Shown here piece after piece: positions 42,496 through 52,546 of a stretch of DNA of 64,000 nt; within the stretch, counting starts at the first letter, position 1, and each line of letters starts with the position of its first letter. Under the pieces are notes generated by a model. That model saw only the letters and a program-made list of their open reading frames with translations. It searched no databases and was not told the DNA's origin. The position numbers and the translations under genes were made by a program. The DNA comes from Prorocentrum cordatum (taxonomy: Eukaryota; Sar; Dinophyceae; Prorocentrales; Prorocentraceae): contig CAUYUJ010015017.1 of the NCBI GenBank assembly GCA_963575745.1, positions 1-64,000 on the forward strand, written 5' to 3'.

Positions 42496-44995
42496 CCCAG
42501 ACCTCCTCGAGCAATGGACAAGAATTAGCCTGGCGAAGAACCCAACCATATGCAGTTGTCAGTACCGCAGCTGCGGGTTTCATCTTCAATGGAACTCCCC
42601 ATAGGATTACGGAACGTGTGAGGGGTGTGCCGAGATGGGTGCCACTGGGGCATTCGGCGAAGCTCCCTATGGGGACATGAAACACGCGCGGGGCGTGCCG
42701 ACATGGGTGGCGGAAACGCATGTGCGGGCCGCCACTGGGGCCTCCAGTGGAGCTCCCTATGGGTCCCCGAAACATGATGCTGCTGCGGGGGGGGGCCGGG
42801 ATGGGTGGCGGAGACGCATGTAAGCGCCGCTACTGGGGCCTTCGGTGGAGCTCCCTATGGGGCCACGAAGCGCGTGAGGGGTGTACTGGGATGTGTGGCG
42901 GGGACGCATGTGAGCGCCGCCACTGGGGCCTTCGGTGCAGCTCTCTATGGGGCCACGAAACGTGTGAGGGGTGTGCCGAATTGGGTGCGGGTGGTGACGC
43001 ATGCGGGCGGCAGCACTGGGGCCTTCGGTGGAGCTCCCCATGGGGCCACGAAACCTGTTGTTGTGAGGGGCGTGCCGGGATGGGTGGCGGGGACGCATGT
43101 GAGCGCGGCCGCTGGGGCCTTCGGTGGAGCTCCCTATGGGGCCACGAAACGTGTGAGGGGTGTGCCGAATTGGGTGGATGTGGGTGACGCATGTGAGCGC
43201 CGCCACTGGGGCCTCCGGTGGATGATGGGGCCACGAAACGTGTCAGGGATGTGCCGAAATGGGTGTGCGGAACGCATGCGCATGTGAGCGCCGCCACTGG
43301 GGCCTTCGGTGGACCTCCCTATTGGGCCACGAAGCGTGTAAGGGGTGTGCCGAAATGGGTGTGGGTGACGCATGCGGGCGCGGGCACTGGGGCCTTCGGT
43401 GGAGCTCCCTATGGGGCCACGAAACGTGTGAGGGGTGTGCCGAAATGGGTGTGGGTGACGCATGTGGGCGGTGGCACTGGGCTTCGGTTGAGCTCCTATG
43501 GAGCCACGAAAATGTGAGGGGTGTGCCAATTGGGTGTGCGGTGACGCATGGCGGCGCGGGAACTGGGGCCTTCGGCGGAGCCCCCTATGGGGCCACGAAG
43601 CGTGTGAGGGGTGTGCCGAATTGGGTGTGGTGACGCATGCGGGCGGCGGCACTGGGGCCTTCGGTGGAGCTCCCTATGGGGCCACGAAACGTGTGAGGGG
43701 TGTGCCGAATTGGGTGTGCGTGACGCATGCGGGCGGCAGCACTGGGGCCTTCGGCGGAGCCCCCTATGGGGCCACGAAACGTGTGAGGGGTGTGCCGAAT
43801 TGGGTGTGCGTGACGCATGCGGGCGGCAGCACTGGGGCCTTCGGCGGGGCTCCCTATGGGACCACGAAACGTGTGAGGGGTGTGCCGAATTGGGTGTGCG
43901 TGACGCATGCGGGCGGCAGCACTGGGGCCTTCGGCGGAGCTCCCTATGGGGACACGAAACGTGTGAGGGGTGTGCCGAATTGGGTGTGCGTGACGCATGC
44001 GGGCGGCAGCACTGGGGCCTTCGGTGGGGTTCCCTATGGGGCCACGAAACGTGTGAGGGGTGTGCCGAATTGGGTGTGCGTGACGCATGCGGGGGGCAGC
44101 ACTGGGGCCTTCGGTGGGGCTCCCTATGGGGCCACGAAACGTGTGAGGGTGTGCCGAAATGGGTAGCCCCCTATGGGGCCACGAAAACGGTGAGGGGTGT
44201 GCCGAAATGGTGTGGCGTGACGCATGAGGGCGCGGGCACTGGGGCCTTCGGCGGAGCTCCTATGGGCCACGAGCTGGGTGAGGGGTGTGCCGAAATGGTG
44301 TGCGTGGAAGCATGCGGAGAGAGGCACTGGGGGCCTTCGGTGGAGCTTCCATATGGGCCACGAAACGTGTGAGGGTGTGCCGAATTTGGGTGTGCGTGAC
44401 GCATGCGGGCGGCAGACCTGGGGCCTTCGGCGGAGCTCCCTATGGGGCCACGAAACGTGTGCGGGGTGTGCCGAATTGGGTGTGCGTGACGCTTGCGGGC
44501 GGCAGCACTGGGGCCTTCGGCGGAGCCCCCTTATGGGGCCACGAAACGTGTGAGGGGTGTGCCGAATTGGGTGTGCGTGACGCATGCGGGCGGCAGCACT
44601 GGGGCCTTCGGCGGAGCTTCCTATGGGGCCACGAAACGTGTGCGGGGTGTGCCGAATTGGGTGTGCGTGACGCATGCGGGCGGCAGCACTGGGGCCTTCG
44701 GCGGAGCTCCCTATGGGGCCACGAAACGTGTGAGGGGTGTGCCGAATGGCAGGAGGGAGGGGGCAGCGGGAGGAAGGAGAACGCGGGGCGCTGTCTCTTC
44801 AAAACGAGGACCCAACACCACAGGATGGTTGGGAAAAAACGACGGGCAGTTTTTCGCTGCTTTCGCCCCCTTGGGGCCCTTGCCCGGCCTCGGGGCCGAT
44901 AGAAAGCCCCTCGGGATGAGCATCCGGTGTTGGGGAAGAGGTTCAGACCTCGGGGGGTCGACGTATTGAACAAATCATGACGTCGGGGGTCTGGG
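42496..44995 (+). mobile_element. family B element split by satellite element T1 (copy B13)
   Basis: The left terminus CCCAGACCTCCTCGAGCAAT is at 42496. The rest of a family B element (AACGACGGGCAGTTTTTCGC through CATGACGTCGGGGGTCTGGG) is at about 44834-44995. The 2.3 kb between is the T1 element, so T1 appears to have landed in a family B copy close to its left end. Confidence 0.7.
42530..44830 (+). mobile_element. element T1 carrying a 90-bp satellite array
   Basis: Conserved ends (CTGGCGAAGAACCCAACCAT at left; GAGGACCCAACACCACAGGA then TGGTTGGG at right) enclose about 24 units of 90 bp. Unit motifs: CGTGTGAGGGGTGTGCCGAA, CTGGGGCCTTCGG and AGCTCCCTATGGGGCCACGA. Spacing is exactly 90 bp through 43.6-44.1 kb. 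Since 90 is a multiple of three, all frames are open over many units and give artefactual Trp/Gly-rich repeats. Both ends and the same unit recur inverted at 62578-63805. Confidence 0.9.
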
Positions 44996-45260
44996 GACAC
45001 AGACCCCCGATGTCTTGTTCTTTTCAAAGCGTGGGCCCCAGACGTTCGGACCCTTCCCCCGGGACCGGCTCTTCATCCTGTGCTGCTGTCGAACAGCCCT
45101 GGGCCAGGAGGGAAGAGAACAGATACGAACACCATCCACCGTCGACCCCCAGGAAGAGATGTTGGAAACTATTGGGGGGTGGTGGGAAGACGAACGCCCA
45201 GAAGGCATGGGAAAGGCTGGGGGCTCCTCGGATTCGGCCGTGGGGCCCCTGCTCCCTGGG
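44996..45260. mobile_element. fragments of family B (-) and family C (+)
   Basis: 44999-45090 has ACAGACCCCCGATGTCTTGT ... CCGGGACCGGCTCTTCATCC, an inverted family B end. 45104-45250 has CAGGAGGGAAGAGAACAGAT, CCACCGTCGACCCCCAGGAA and AACTATTGGGGGGTGGTGGG, a diverged family C copy (C4). Confidence 0.5.
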
Positions 45261-45716
45261 CCCGGCGAGGGGCCCCGCGGAGGCCGAGCAGGGCCCACCG
45301 GCACGGCCCTGCCGACTCCCCGATCGCACGCGCTGTGTGGAGGCCTGGGGGTGCTGCTGCTCCAGGCCGTCCCCCCTTTCCTCACCACCCACCAGGCCAC
45401 CCCAACGCAACCCGAGGGCTTCAAGAGGTGGTCTTCGGGCTGGGTTGGGGTGGTCTGGTAGGTGGTCACCTCCTGGCCCACGCTGTCCCCCCTCCTGGCC
45501 CCTTGGCCTTCCCCGCCGTTCCTGCCTCCCCTCTTGTCCCTCTCGGTCCCTGGCTGTGTGGGTCTCCCGGTCGTGTCCAGCCGGTGGCTGCCCGACCGCC
45601 GTGTCCAGTCGGTGGCGATTCGAGCTGCCCGGGGGTATCCTCGGCCACCGTGCGTCGCGATCGCTCCTAATATTGGCGCGGGCTTGCCTTTCGGAGGAAA
45701 ACGCATCAGAGCGTGG
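45261..45716. other. unique sequence with a hairpin
   Basis: CACCACCCACCAGGCCACCC (45383) pairs with GGGTTGGGGTGGTCTGGTAG (45446). No gene could be supported. Confidence 0.4.
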
Positions 45717-45880
45717 CCACACCAGACATAATTTCGAGCACCAAGAAAGCACCGAAAACTGGACGGTTGTCACGTGTCGGGCCCTGGGAGGCGATGCTAT
45801 TTCGACATTGTTTTGATTTTTTTGGGGTGCTCAAAATCATTTCTCGGTGTGGTCTTTCAGTGCTATGTGAAAAACATAAG
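45717..45880. mobile_element. family G element, 5'-truncated (copy G4)
   Basis: ATTTCGAGCACCAAGAAAGC, TCACGTGTCGGGCCCTGGGA and a right end AAAAACATAAG. The left terminus is shortened. Confidence 0.65.
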
Positions 45881-46051
45881 CCTGGGGATGAGAACGGGTC
45901 CCACGGACCGTCTTGGGGCTTATTCCGCAACTGCAGCTCCTCGGCCTTCGTCTGTTCCGCTATCCCGCGGGGCCCGTGGAGCGGCCCGGAGAACAGCGAA
46001 GAGTGTCCAGGGACCCCCTCCTGGTCGGCGGAAAGGAGGGGATCCATAAGC

Positions 46052-46260
46052 TTGTTTCTCTGTAGATTCAGGCAAGTTAACTGGCATGGTGTTCGTCCCC
46101 CCTCCCCCTCCCCCCCCTCGAACCTTTCAATCGACTGCGAGCGTGCAGGTGCCTTTCGACTTGCGCGATTTCCGCACGTCAAGTCGTTTGCGGTCTGCTT
46201 CAGGTTCAGCCCTCCCCCTGTCCATGCGAGTGAACTTGCCCTAGTCTCAGAAAAACCAGG
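46052..46260. mobile_element. family E inverted-repeat element (copy E2)
   Basis: GCAAGTTAACTGGCATGGTG at left and CATGCGAGTGAACTTGCC at right. The shared interior TGCCTTTCGACTTGCGCGAT and AAGTCGTTTGCGG matches E1. Confidence 0.75.
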
Positions 46261-46429
46261 CTCTCCAGGGAAAGGGGGGACGACGAAGTCCGCTGCCTGC
46301 AGCTGGTTTGGGCTCCGCCGCCGAGCGCCCCTCCTCCATAGTTATGTGCCTTGCGGCGCCTCTGGCGCCTGGAGGCGCTGGGGGAAGCCAGCTGCGTGGC
46401 GCGAGCGGTTTTGCCGATTACGCCCCCCT

Positions 46430-46752
46430 CCCAGACCCCCTCGAGCAGTGAAAAATTCGGACGGGAGGTGTTTCGCCATGTTCGGCCTGCGGGGGGCCCT
46501 TGCCGGGCCTCGGGACCGTAAAAAAACGACTCGGGATGAAAGACCAGTCCTGGGGGATAGGTTTAAGTCGGGCCTGTCCCTCCACAGGCGGAATATTCAA
46601 AAATAATCAGAAAATAGTATGTGGACATTTTTTTGAATTGAATATGTTTTTTGAATATGTTTGGGTATTTTCAGTTTCGTCCAACCTAAGTATAGGTTCA
46701 GACCTCGGGGGGTCGACGCTGTGGAACAAATTCATGACGTCGGGGGCCTGGG
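46430..46752 (+). mobile_element. family B element split by a family A insertion (copy B15)
   Basis: CCCAGACCCCCTCGAGCAGT through TGGGGGATAGGTT, then the family A insertion, then ATAGGTTCAGACCTCGGGGG through CATGACGTCGGGGGCCTGGG. Removing the insert and one ATAGGTT copy gives a normal family B layout. Confidence 0.88.
46564..46691 (+). mobile_element. family A element nested in family B (copy A6)
   Basis: Starts TAAGTCGGGCCTGTCCCTCC and ends TTTTCAGTTTCGTCCAACCT then AAGT, with a shortened right terminus. ATAGGTT is duplicated on both sides (46557-46563 and 46692-46698), giving a 7-8-bp target duplication. Confidence 0.88.
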
Positions 46753-46871
46753 CCTATCGTCCGACAGGATCCTCTGTGGGGGGAGGGAGGAGCGACGCCA
46801 GCACCACCAGGGGGCCACCTCCAGCGAGGAGGTCCACGGCGCCGCTGGGGATAATTAGGGGATGTCTGGGG

Positions 46872-46998
46872 CTTGGCATCGCTCGGCGGTGTGCATATTT
46901 TTCTCCGGCAAGGACCACCGAGGAGCATCCTGGATTATCCTGCGAAAAGTAAGCGCGCGAAGTCGAAGCGTGCACGGGGAATGGGCATCCGAGCGATG
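46872..46998. mobile_element. family M inverted-repeat element (copy M2)
   Basis: CTTGGCATCGCTCGGCGGTG at left and GCATCCGAGCGATGGCGAGG at right; GAGGAGCATCCTGGATTATC inside, as in M1. A separate hairpin (CACACCACCAGGGGC / GGTCCCTGGTGGTGTGG) follows at 47013-47072. Confidence 0.55.
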
Positions 46999-47275
46999 GC
47001 GAGGGGGGGGGGGGCCACACCACCAGGGGCGGCCCTCCTGGCTCCTCCCGCTGGTGGTCCCTGGTGGTGTGGGTGCCGCTTTTCCAGATGTTCCTGCTTC
47101 GGGGCCCGTCTCCCTCCCGCTGGGTCAGGCCCAGCACCGCACCACGTCCGCGCGACGGCCCCGTCGTGGGCCCCCCAGGCGGTCGGCCGCGGCACCGGAG
47201 GGGTCGTCGAGGCAAGGGGGGCCTAGTTTGCGATGCTGCTCGGTCGCGGAGCGCGGGGCGACGCGGGGGTGCGGG

Positions 47276-47415
47276 GTTGGGATCCTGTCGATGCCGGTCT
47301 TGGTCGTGGTCCATATGCCCGCCGTCGCCGATGCGCGAGGATGATCCGCGAATCGACGATGGCCGAGATGGACGATGGCCAAGACCGACACCGACGTTTC
47401 CGCGCTCAGTCTTGG
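47276..47415. repeat. dispersed repeat R (copy R1)
   Basis: GGGATCCTGTCGATGCCGGT, CTTGGTCGTGGTCCAT and CGACACCGACGTTTCCGCGC correspond in reverse to 59045-59170. Both copies lie near a (CTC)n tract. Confidence 0.6.
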
Positions 47416-47417
47416 TC

Positions 47418-48644
47418 ACCTCCTCCTCCTCCTCCTCCTCCTCCTCCTCCTCCTCCTCCTCGTCCTCCTCCTCCTCCTCCTCCTCCTCCTCCTCCTCCTC
47501 CTCTCCTCCTCCTCCTCCTTGCTCCTCCTCCTCCTCCTCCTCCTCCTCCTCCTCCTCCTCCTCCTCCTCCTCCTCCTCTCCTCCTCCTCCTCCTCCTCAC
47601 TCCTCCTGGTCCTCCTCCTCACTCCTCCTCCTCCTCCTCCTCTCCTCCGCTCTCCTCCGTGCTCCTCCTCCTACTCCCTCCTCCATCCTCCTCTTTCCTC
47701 CTACCTCCTCCTCCTCCTCCTCCTCCTTCCTCATCCTAACCTCTTCCTTTTCCGCTTCCTCCTTTTTCTTTTGTCTGGTCAGGGTTTCCCTCCCTACATG
47801 GAAGGGCCCCCCCCCCGCTTGCACACACAGTTTCTTTCCCTATCGCTCTCCTCCTCCTCCTCCTCCTCCTCCTCCTGCCCTCCTCCCTCCTCCTCCTCAT
47901 ATTGCCCCTCCTGCAGCTCTTCCCTCCTCCTCGTCCGTCGTCCCTTCCTCCTCCTCCTCCTCCTCCTCCTCCTCCTCCTCCTCCTCCGCTGTCAAGGCAA
48001 GAGCTCCCTATTGCGCTTTGTTCTGTGAGCAGGAGGACGAGAGAAGGAGGAGGACGAGGATAACGAGGAGGAGAAGGAGAAGGATGATGATGATGAGGAG
48101 GAGGAGGAGGAGGAGGAGCTTCGTACCTAGAGTCCGCTCAATGTACAAAGGAGGAGGCAGAGGAGAAGGATGAGGATGAGGGGAAGGAGGGAAGAGGAGG
48201 AGGAGGAGAGGGCGGAGGAGGAGAGGAGGAATAAAGTGGAGTAGGAGTCAGAAGGAGAAGAAGAATGATAGGAGGAAGGGGGAGGAGGAGGAGGTAGGAG
48301 GAGGAGGAGGTAGCGGGAGTGAGGAGTGAGAGGAGGAAGGTGGAGGAGGAGGAGAAAAGAGAACGAGGAGGGAGGAGAGAGGAGGTGGTAGGCAGGGAGG
48401 AGGACAGAGGAGGAGGAGGAGAACGGAGGAGGAGGAAGCAGAGAGTACAGGGAGGAGGAAGACGGAGGAGGAGGAGGAGGAGGAGGAGGAGGAGGAGGAA
48501 AAGGAGGAGGAGGGGAAGGAGAATAGGAGAATGATAAGGAGGGTGATGCTGATATTCTGCATGCTGCTGATCATGCTGCTGCTGTGCGGATGATGATGAT
48601 GATGTGATGATGATGATGATGATGATGAATGATGCATGATGATG

Positions 48645-48691
<47 letters not shown>

Positions 48692-49030
48692 CTGATGGCT
48701 TGATGATGCTGATGGCTGGATCTGATGCTGATGCTGTGGCTGGTGCTGATGCTTGATGCTGATGGCTGTGACGAAGGAGGAGGAGGATGAGGAGGAGGAG
48801 GGAGGGGAGGAGAGGAGGTAGGAGAGAGGAGCGAGGAGAGAGGAGAGCGAGAGATGAAGGAGGAGAGAGGAAGGAGGAAGGAAGGACAGGGAGGAGGAGG
48901 AGGAGGAGAGGAGGAGGAGGAGGAGGAGGAGGCGGAGGCGGAGAGGGAGGAGGGACGAGGAGGGAGGAGGGAGGGCCGGAGGAGGAGGAGAAGGATCAGG
49001 AAGAGGAGGAGGAGGAGGATGAGGAGTGAG
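47418..49030 (+). repeat. mega-tract of triplet repeats with strand switches
   Basis: (CTC)n from 47418 to about 48000 with short interruptions; (GGA)n-rich 48030-48560; (GAT)n about 48590-48770; (GGA)n-rich 48776-49030. The CTC and GGA halves are complementary around a ~30-bp centre, so the region is a very large imperfect palindrome. No frame through it is annotated. Confidence 0.93.
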
Positions 49031-49170
49031 TGAGGCAATCGCTAAGCGAGTCGAGATGACCTTGGAACAGCGGCGATGGGGCGGGGTTCAGCGGGGCGGT
49101 CTTGGATGAGGAAGTTGTCGAAGAGAGGCGGCCGCGCGCGCGGGCGAGCGCAAGCACGCGCCGCGCTCGC

Positions 49171-49382
49171 CGCTCCTCCTCCTCCTCCTCCTCCTCCTCC
49201 TCCTCCTCCTCCTTCTCATCACCCAAGGGCCCTCTCGCAACCACTTGTGCCCCCCCCCACCGAGAAACGTCTACCTCCACGTCGGGTGCAGAAAACAACG
49301 GCTTACGCTTGGCTCTCTCCGTGCGGCTCAGGACTTTAGGCCACTGGTGGGCCTCAACCCTCTTGAGATCTTCTTGGAAGAG

Positions 49383-49415
<33 letters not shown>

Positions 49416-49625
49416 GGAGGAGGAGGAGGAGGAGAAGGAGGAGGAGGAGGAGGAGGAGGAGGAGAAGGATGAGGAGGAGGATGGAGAAAGAGGAAAGAAG
49501 GAGGAGGAGGGCTGAGGAAGAGGAGGAGGATGAAGAGGAGAAGATAGGAGTCAGGAGGAGTAGGAGGAGGAGGAGGAGGCGGCGGAGGAGGAGGAGGAGG
49601 AGGAGAGGAGAGAGGAGGAAGGTGA
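49171..49625 (+). repeat. (CTC)n then (GGA)n tracts
   Basis: CTC at 49171-49215 and GGA-rich at 49380-49625, around a unique block at 49216-49379. Confidence 0.9.
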
Positions 49626-49915
49626 GAGTTCGAGCGTGCGTAGAACGTAAGGTTTCAGGGAGTAAGTGCCTGGTGAGGGGGAAGGGCCTTCTCCCGCTCT
49701 CTGTCCCTTTCCCCCTCTCCGCGGCCCCCTTTGGGGCTCAAGTTTTTCCTCGGGCCCTTGAGGGGGGCGACTCGCGCGGGGAGCGCGACCCGCCCCGCGG
49801 ACCGGGGTCCGCACAGGGGCCGAGGGCCATGTGGAGGTGAGGCGGGAGGAGGTGCGCCACGCCAGCCCAGCGCACACGAGGCGCTGTCAGTCGGAAGAAG
49901 CACACCAGCTCCCAC
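49626..49915 (+). other. leader of the gag-like retroelement
   Basis: GC-rich non-repetitive sequence ahead of the first ORF. No long terminal repeat could be identified, because the 3' end of the element falls in the assembly gap. No DinoSL is present here. Confidence 0.35.
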
Positions 49916-51610
49916 ATGATGGCGTTGCTGCCCATGCTCATCGGGGCCGTGGCAGCTGTCGAGATCGGCCGCAGGTGGCGGGCGCAGCCGGCGACGCCGG
50001 CATTGCCCCCCGCGGCCCGCACCGCGGACATGTCGCTGCCCGCGGAGGCCGAGCTGGCCAATGGAGGGGCGTACGCGCCTCTGCTGCGGGCGCTGGAGGA
50101 GGACCAGCGGCGCCGTGGCATGGCGGCGGCGACGGAGTTGCCGCAGCGCCAGCCCCCCCCCCCAGCTGGGCCCGCCCCCGCTGCCGGGAAGGGGAGAGGA
50201 GGGCCCTCGGGGCCAGCGGCAGTCCTGCCCACGGGAGGCAAGGGGCGCCAGCAGTCGCCGACGGCGTCTGCATCAGGCCAGCCACACCTGGAGACACCGC
50301 CATCAGCCTCCGGCGACGGAGGTGAGGAGGGCTCGCGGCGCCGCAGCGGCGGGGTGTGGAGCTGGTTCGGGAGTCGTCGGCGGGACCCCCCGCTGCGGCG
50401 AAGTCCTGAGAGCGCGGGCGGCTCGGAGGAGGCGGAGGAGGAGATGCGAGGCTGGTTCAGCTTCGGAGGGGTCAAGTTCGGAGTGAGCTGGCTCGGAGGT
50501 TGGATTGCTGACCTGCCGCCGACGGAGATACAGTGGTCTGATCTGATGTGGGGCGGAGGTGGCCTCGTTGGAAGCGGCCTCAACACGGTGGGGTACGCGG
50601 CGTTCGGCACGGGTTGGCCCTTGCTGTGCTGGACCACTTTCGCAGGGTTGATCGTGGCGTTGGTCATCGGCTTGGGGTATGGTCTTCACTCCATCGCCTC
50701 GGCAGTTGACGTGTTGGTCTGCGCACCCCTCCGCTGCCTGGGTCGGGCGTTGGGATTTTGCTGCCCAACCGCGAAGCCGCAGGTCACGGCCGCTGAGGAA
50801 GGAGTGGTCCCAGAGCTGAGAGGGCCAGCCACCGCCATTGCCGTGGAGAACGAGTTCTACGCCCAGCTTCGCGCAAAAGGGGCCGACAAGGTGCCGCATC
50901 ACCTGATCATCAAGGTGGGCGACACCGCCGCGAGGCTGGAGAGACCACCTTTGAATACTGGGATTAAGTATAAGAAGGCAGGAGTGGCGTGGCCGTACCG
51001 CGAGGTGCTTGCTACCACGTCGAGGCGACTGCGCGACCTGCTGGAGGACTCCCAGGACAAGGTGGTGCACCTGTGTAGGGACACGCCCTGCACGGACGAA
51101 GGTAACTACGCCGTGCATGCCCCGGCGTACGGGTACGTGACAGCTGAGACGGACACCAACCTGGAGGCGCTGGTGGAGGCGGCGCCGAAGCCTTGTTGGG
51201 CAGGTCGGGCGGTGGGGGCAGCGGCTGCATCGTGTGGGCGGGGCTGTGCCGCCTTGGGGTTAAAGGGTTGTGCCAGGCTATGCGGGTCCCTCAAGCGTTG
51301 CGGCCAGAGGGGTTGCCAGCGCGGCCGGCGAAGCAGAGCAGACATCCCCGCCGCCCTGTTGAAAGACCCGAACTCGGAGACGGAGTCGGAGCCGGAGCAC
51401 CAGCGCTGCATGGCCAACGAGGTGCTGTACCAGGAGGGTGACACGATCTTCCAGCGTTGCAAGGAGAAGTGTCGAGACCGAGCCCGAGGTGCCCCAGTCC
51501 GCCTGGTCAAGGAGGATGGCGAGAAGTCGAATGTCAAGGGGGCGGAGAAGGTGGTCAACTTGTGCTGGCAGCACACGAACGCCTACGAGCGCGAGAGAGG
51601 CGTGAAGTAG
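49916..51610 (+). CDS. retroelement gag-like polyprotein, segment 1 (ends TAG)
   Basis: 564 aa from ATGATGGCG. Begins with a hydrophobic stretch (MMALLPMLIGAVAAVEIG), then a disordered Pro/Gly/Arg-rich region. A strong membrane-type segment follows (LLCWTTFAGLIVALVIGLGY) near residue 245, then CxCC, a basic helical region and a cysteine-rich patch (CARLCGSLKRCGQRGC). The last 30 residues start a zinc-type cluster (LCWQHTNAYERERGVK) that is completed only beyond the TAG at 51608. No enzyme motif. Assignment to a dinoflagellate retroelement rests on the single-frame layout with the segments below and on a remembered resemblance to Symbiodiniaceae repeat proteins; moderate confidence only. Confidence 0.55.
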   Translation: MMALLPMLIGAVAAVEIGRRWRAQPATPALPPAARTADMSLPAEAELANGGAYAPLLRALEEDQRRRGMAAATELPQRQPPPPAGPAPAAGKGRGGPSGPAAVLPTGGKGRQQSPTASASGQPHLETPPSASGDGGEEGSRRRSGGVWSWFGSRRRDPPLRRSPESAGGSEEAEEEMRGWFSFGGVKFGVSWLGGWIADLPPTEIQWSDLMWGGGGLVGSGLNTVGYAAFGTGWPLLCWTTFAGLIVALVIGLGYGLHSIASAVDVLVCAPLRCLGRALGFCCPTAKPQVTAAEEGVVPELRGPATAIAVENEFYAQLRAKGADKVPHHLIIKVGDTAARLERPPLNTGIKYKKAGVAWPYREVLATTSRRLRDLLEDSQDKVVHLCRDTPCTDEGNYAVHAPAYGYVTAETDTNLEALVEAAPKPCWAGRAVGAAAASCGRGCAALGLKGCARLCGSLKRCGQRGCQRGRRSRADIPAALLKDPNSETESEPEHQRCMANEVLYQEGDTIFQRCKEKCRDRARGAPVRLVKEDGEKSNVKGAEKVVNLCWQHTNAYERERGVK

Positions 51611-52546
51611 TGTGCGCACCTGGGCTGCCACGCGTTGGGTCGGGTTCTGAACCGTGGGGTGCTGACGTGTTTGGAGCACGACTTGGCGAATGAGGAGGCC
51701 GTACGACTTGTCGCCGTTACTGAGGGACCGGCGCCTGTGGTGGCCGGAATGGCATCCGAGCAGCCCACGCGGTACAGGCCGAGGTCCCCTACGCCGACGG
51801 CTGGGAGACCACTCCTACCCCTGGTGTCGGCCAGTGGGGCATGGCTAACGGCCCTGGTGCGAGGCCCACGGGGTACGGAGATGGCGAAGAAGTACTATGG
51901 CTACGGGTGCCAGCTGGCGGTTGAGGAGGAGGGCTGGACTACGTATCGTATCCCAGGGCTCGAAGCCCAGGCGACAGTCCCATCCAACCTGGGGCCGGTG
52001 ATCGACGACCGGGTGCGTGCCGAGGCTGCCACAGCTGGAGCGCCCGCCATCATCGTGCGGACGGCGAACCAGATACCCGACGGAATGGATGAGTACGGCC
52101 AGACAGCTAGCCCGGTGGCGCAGGCGCTGGCGCGGGGCGCGACGGGGAGGGAGGACCATCCCCTGTGCATTCTGACGCGGGGGGTCGAGGAGGCAGGAGT
52201 GCGAGATGAAGGATACGCTCGGAGGTACCCGCCCTCGACTTCCCCGACATACCCAACGCAGCCACCGTGGGTGGACACGATCACTCGAGGAGAGCTGGGG
52301 GGCCTACTGAATGGGGCGGCCCGGGAGCGCTGGCGTCGACGAGGGGAGACGGCCCTGGCGCTGGAGTTCCTGAAGGCAAGGGCCAGTGGAGAGGATCACC
52401 CGCTGGACGTGGCCGAGAGATTACAGCACTCCGAGGGTTTCGATGACCTGGGAGAGGCGTGCGACGCGATCGTCGAGTCGCTCGAAGCCTTGGAGAGGGA
52501 CCGCGGCTCCTTCATGACGGACGACGAGGTAGAGAGCCTGCGGTAG
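51611..52546 (+). CDS. gag-like polyprotein, segment 2 (between TAG codons)
   Basis: Same frame as segment 1. It opens with CAHLGCHALGRVLNR then GVLTCLEH, which completes the cysteine/histidine cluster begun before the TAG, so both parts were once one domain. The rest is hydrophilic, with an acidic helical end (LEALERDRGSFMTDDEVE), and stops at TAG 52544. If TAG is a true stop, the first internal ATG is at 51635. Confidence 0.55.
   Translation, partial: CAHLGCHALGRVLNRGVLTCLEHDLANEEAVRLVAVTEGPAPVVAGMASEQPTRYRPRSPTPTAGRPLLPLVSASGAWLTALVRGPRGTEMAKKYYGYGCQLAVEEEGWTTYRIPGLEAQATVPSNLGPVIDDRVRAEAATAGAPAIIVRTANQIPDGMDEYGQTASPVAQALARGATGREDHPLCILTRGVEEAGVRDEGYARRYPPSTSPTYPTQPPWVDTITRGELGGLLNGAARERWRRRGETALALEFLKARASGEDHPLDVAERLQHSEGFDDLGEACDAIVESLEALERDRGSFMTDDEVESLR

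Noticed and set aside
42604-44902. Trp/Gly/Ala-rich repeat proteins across the 90-bp array (for example a 253-aa frame)
   Set aside because: The unit length is a multiple of three, so any open frame stays open; several frames on both strands are equally open and the inverted array at 62.6 kb gives the same effect.
49831-50325. Alternative frame starting at 49831 ahead of the gag-like ORF
   Set aside because: Overlaps the long frame and gives low-complexity Ala/Arg/Pro readings without continuity.
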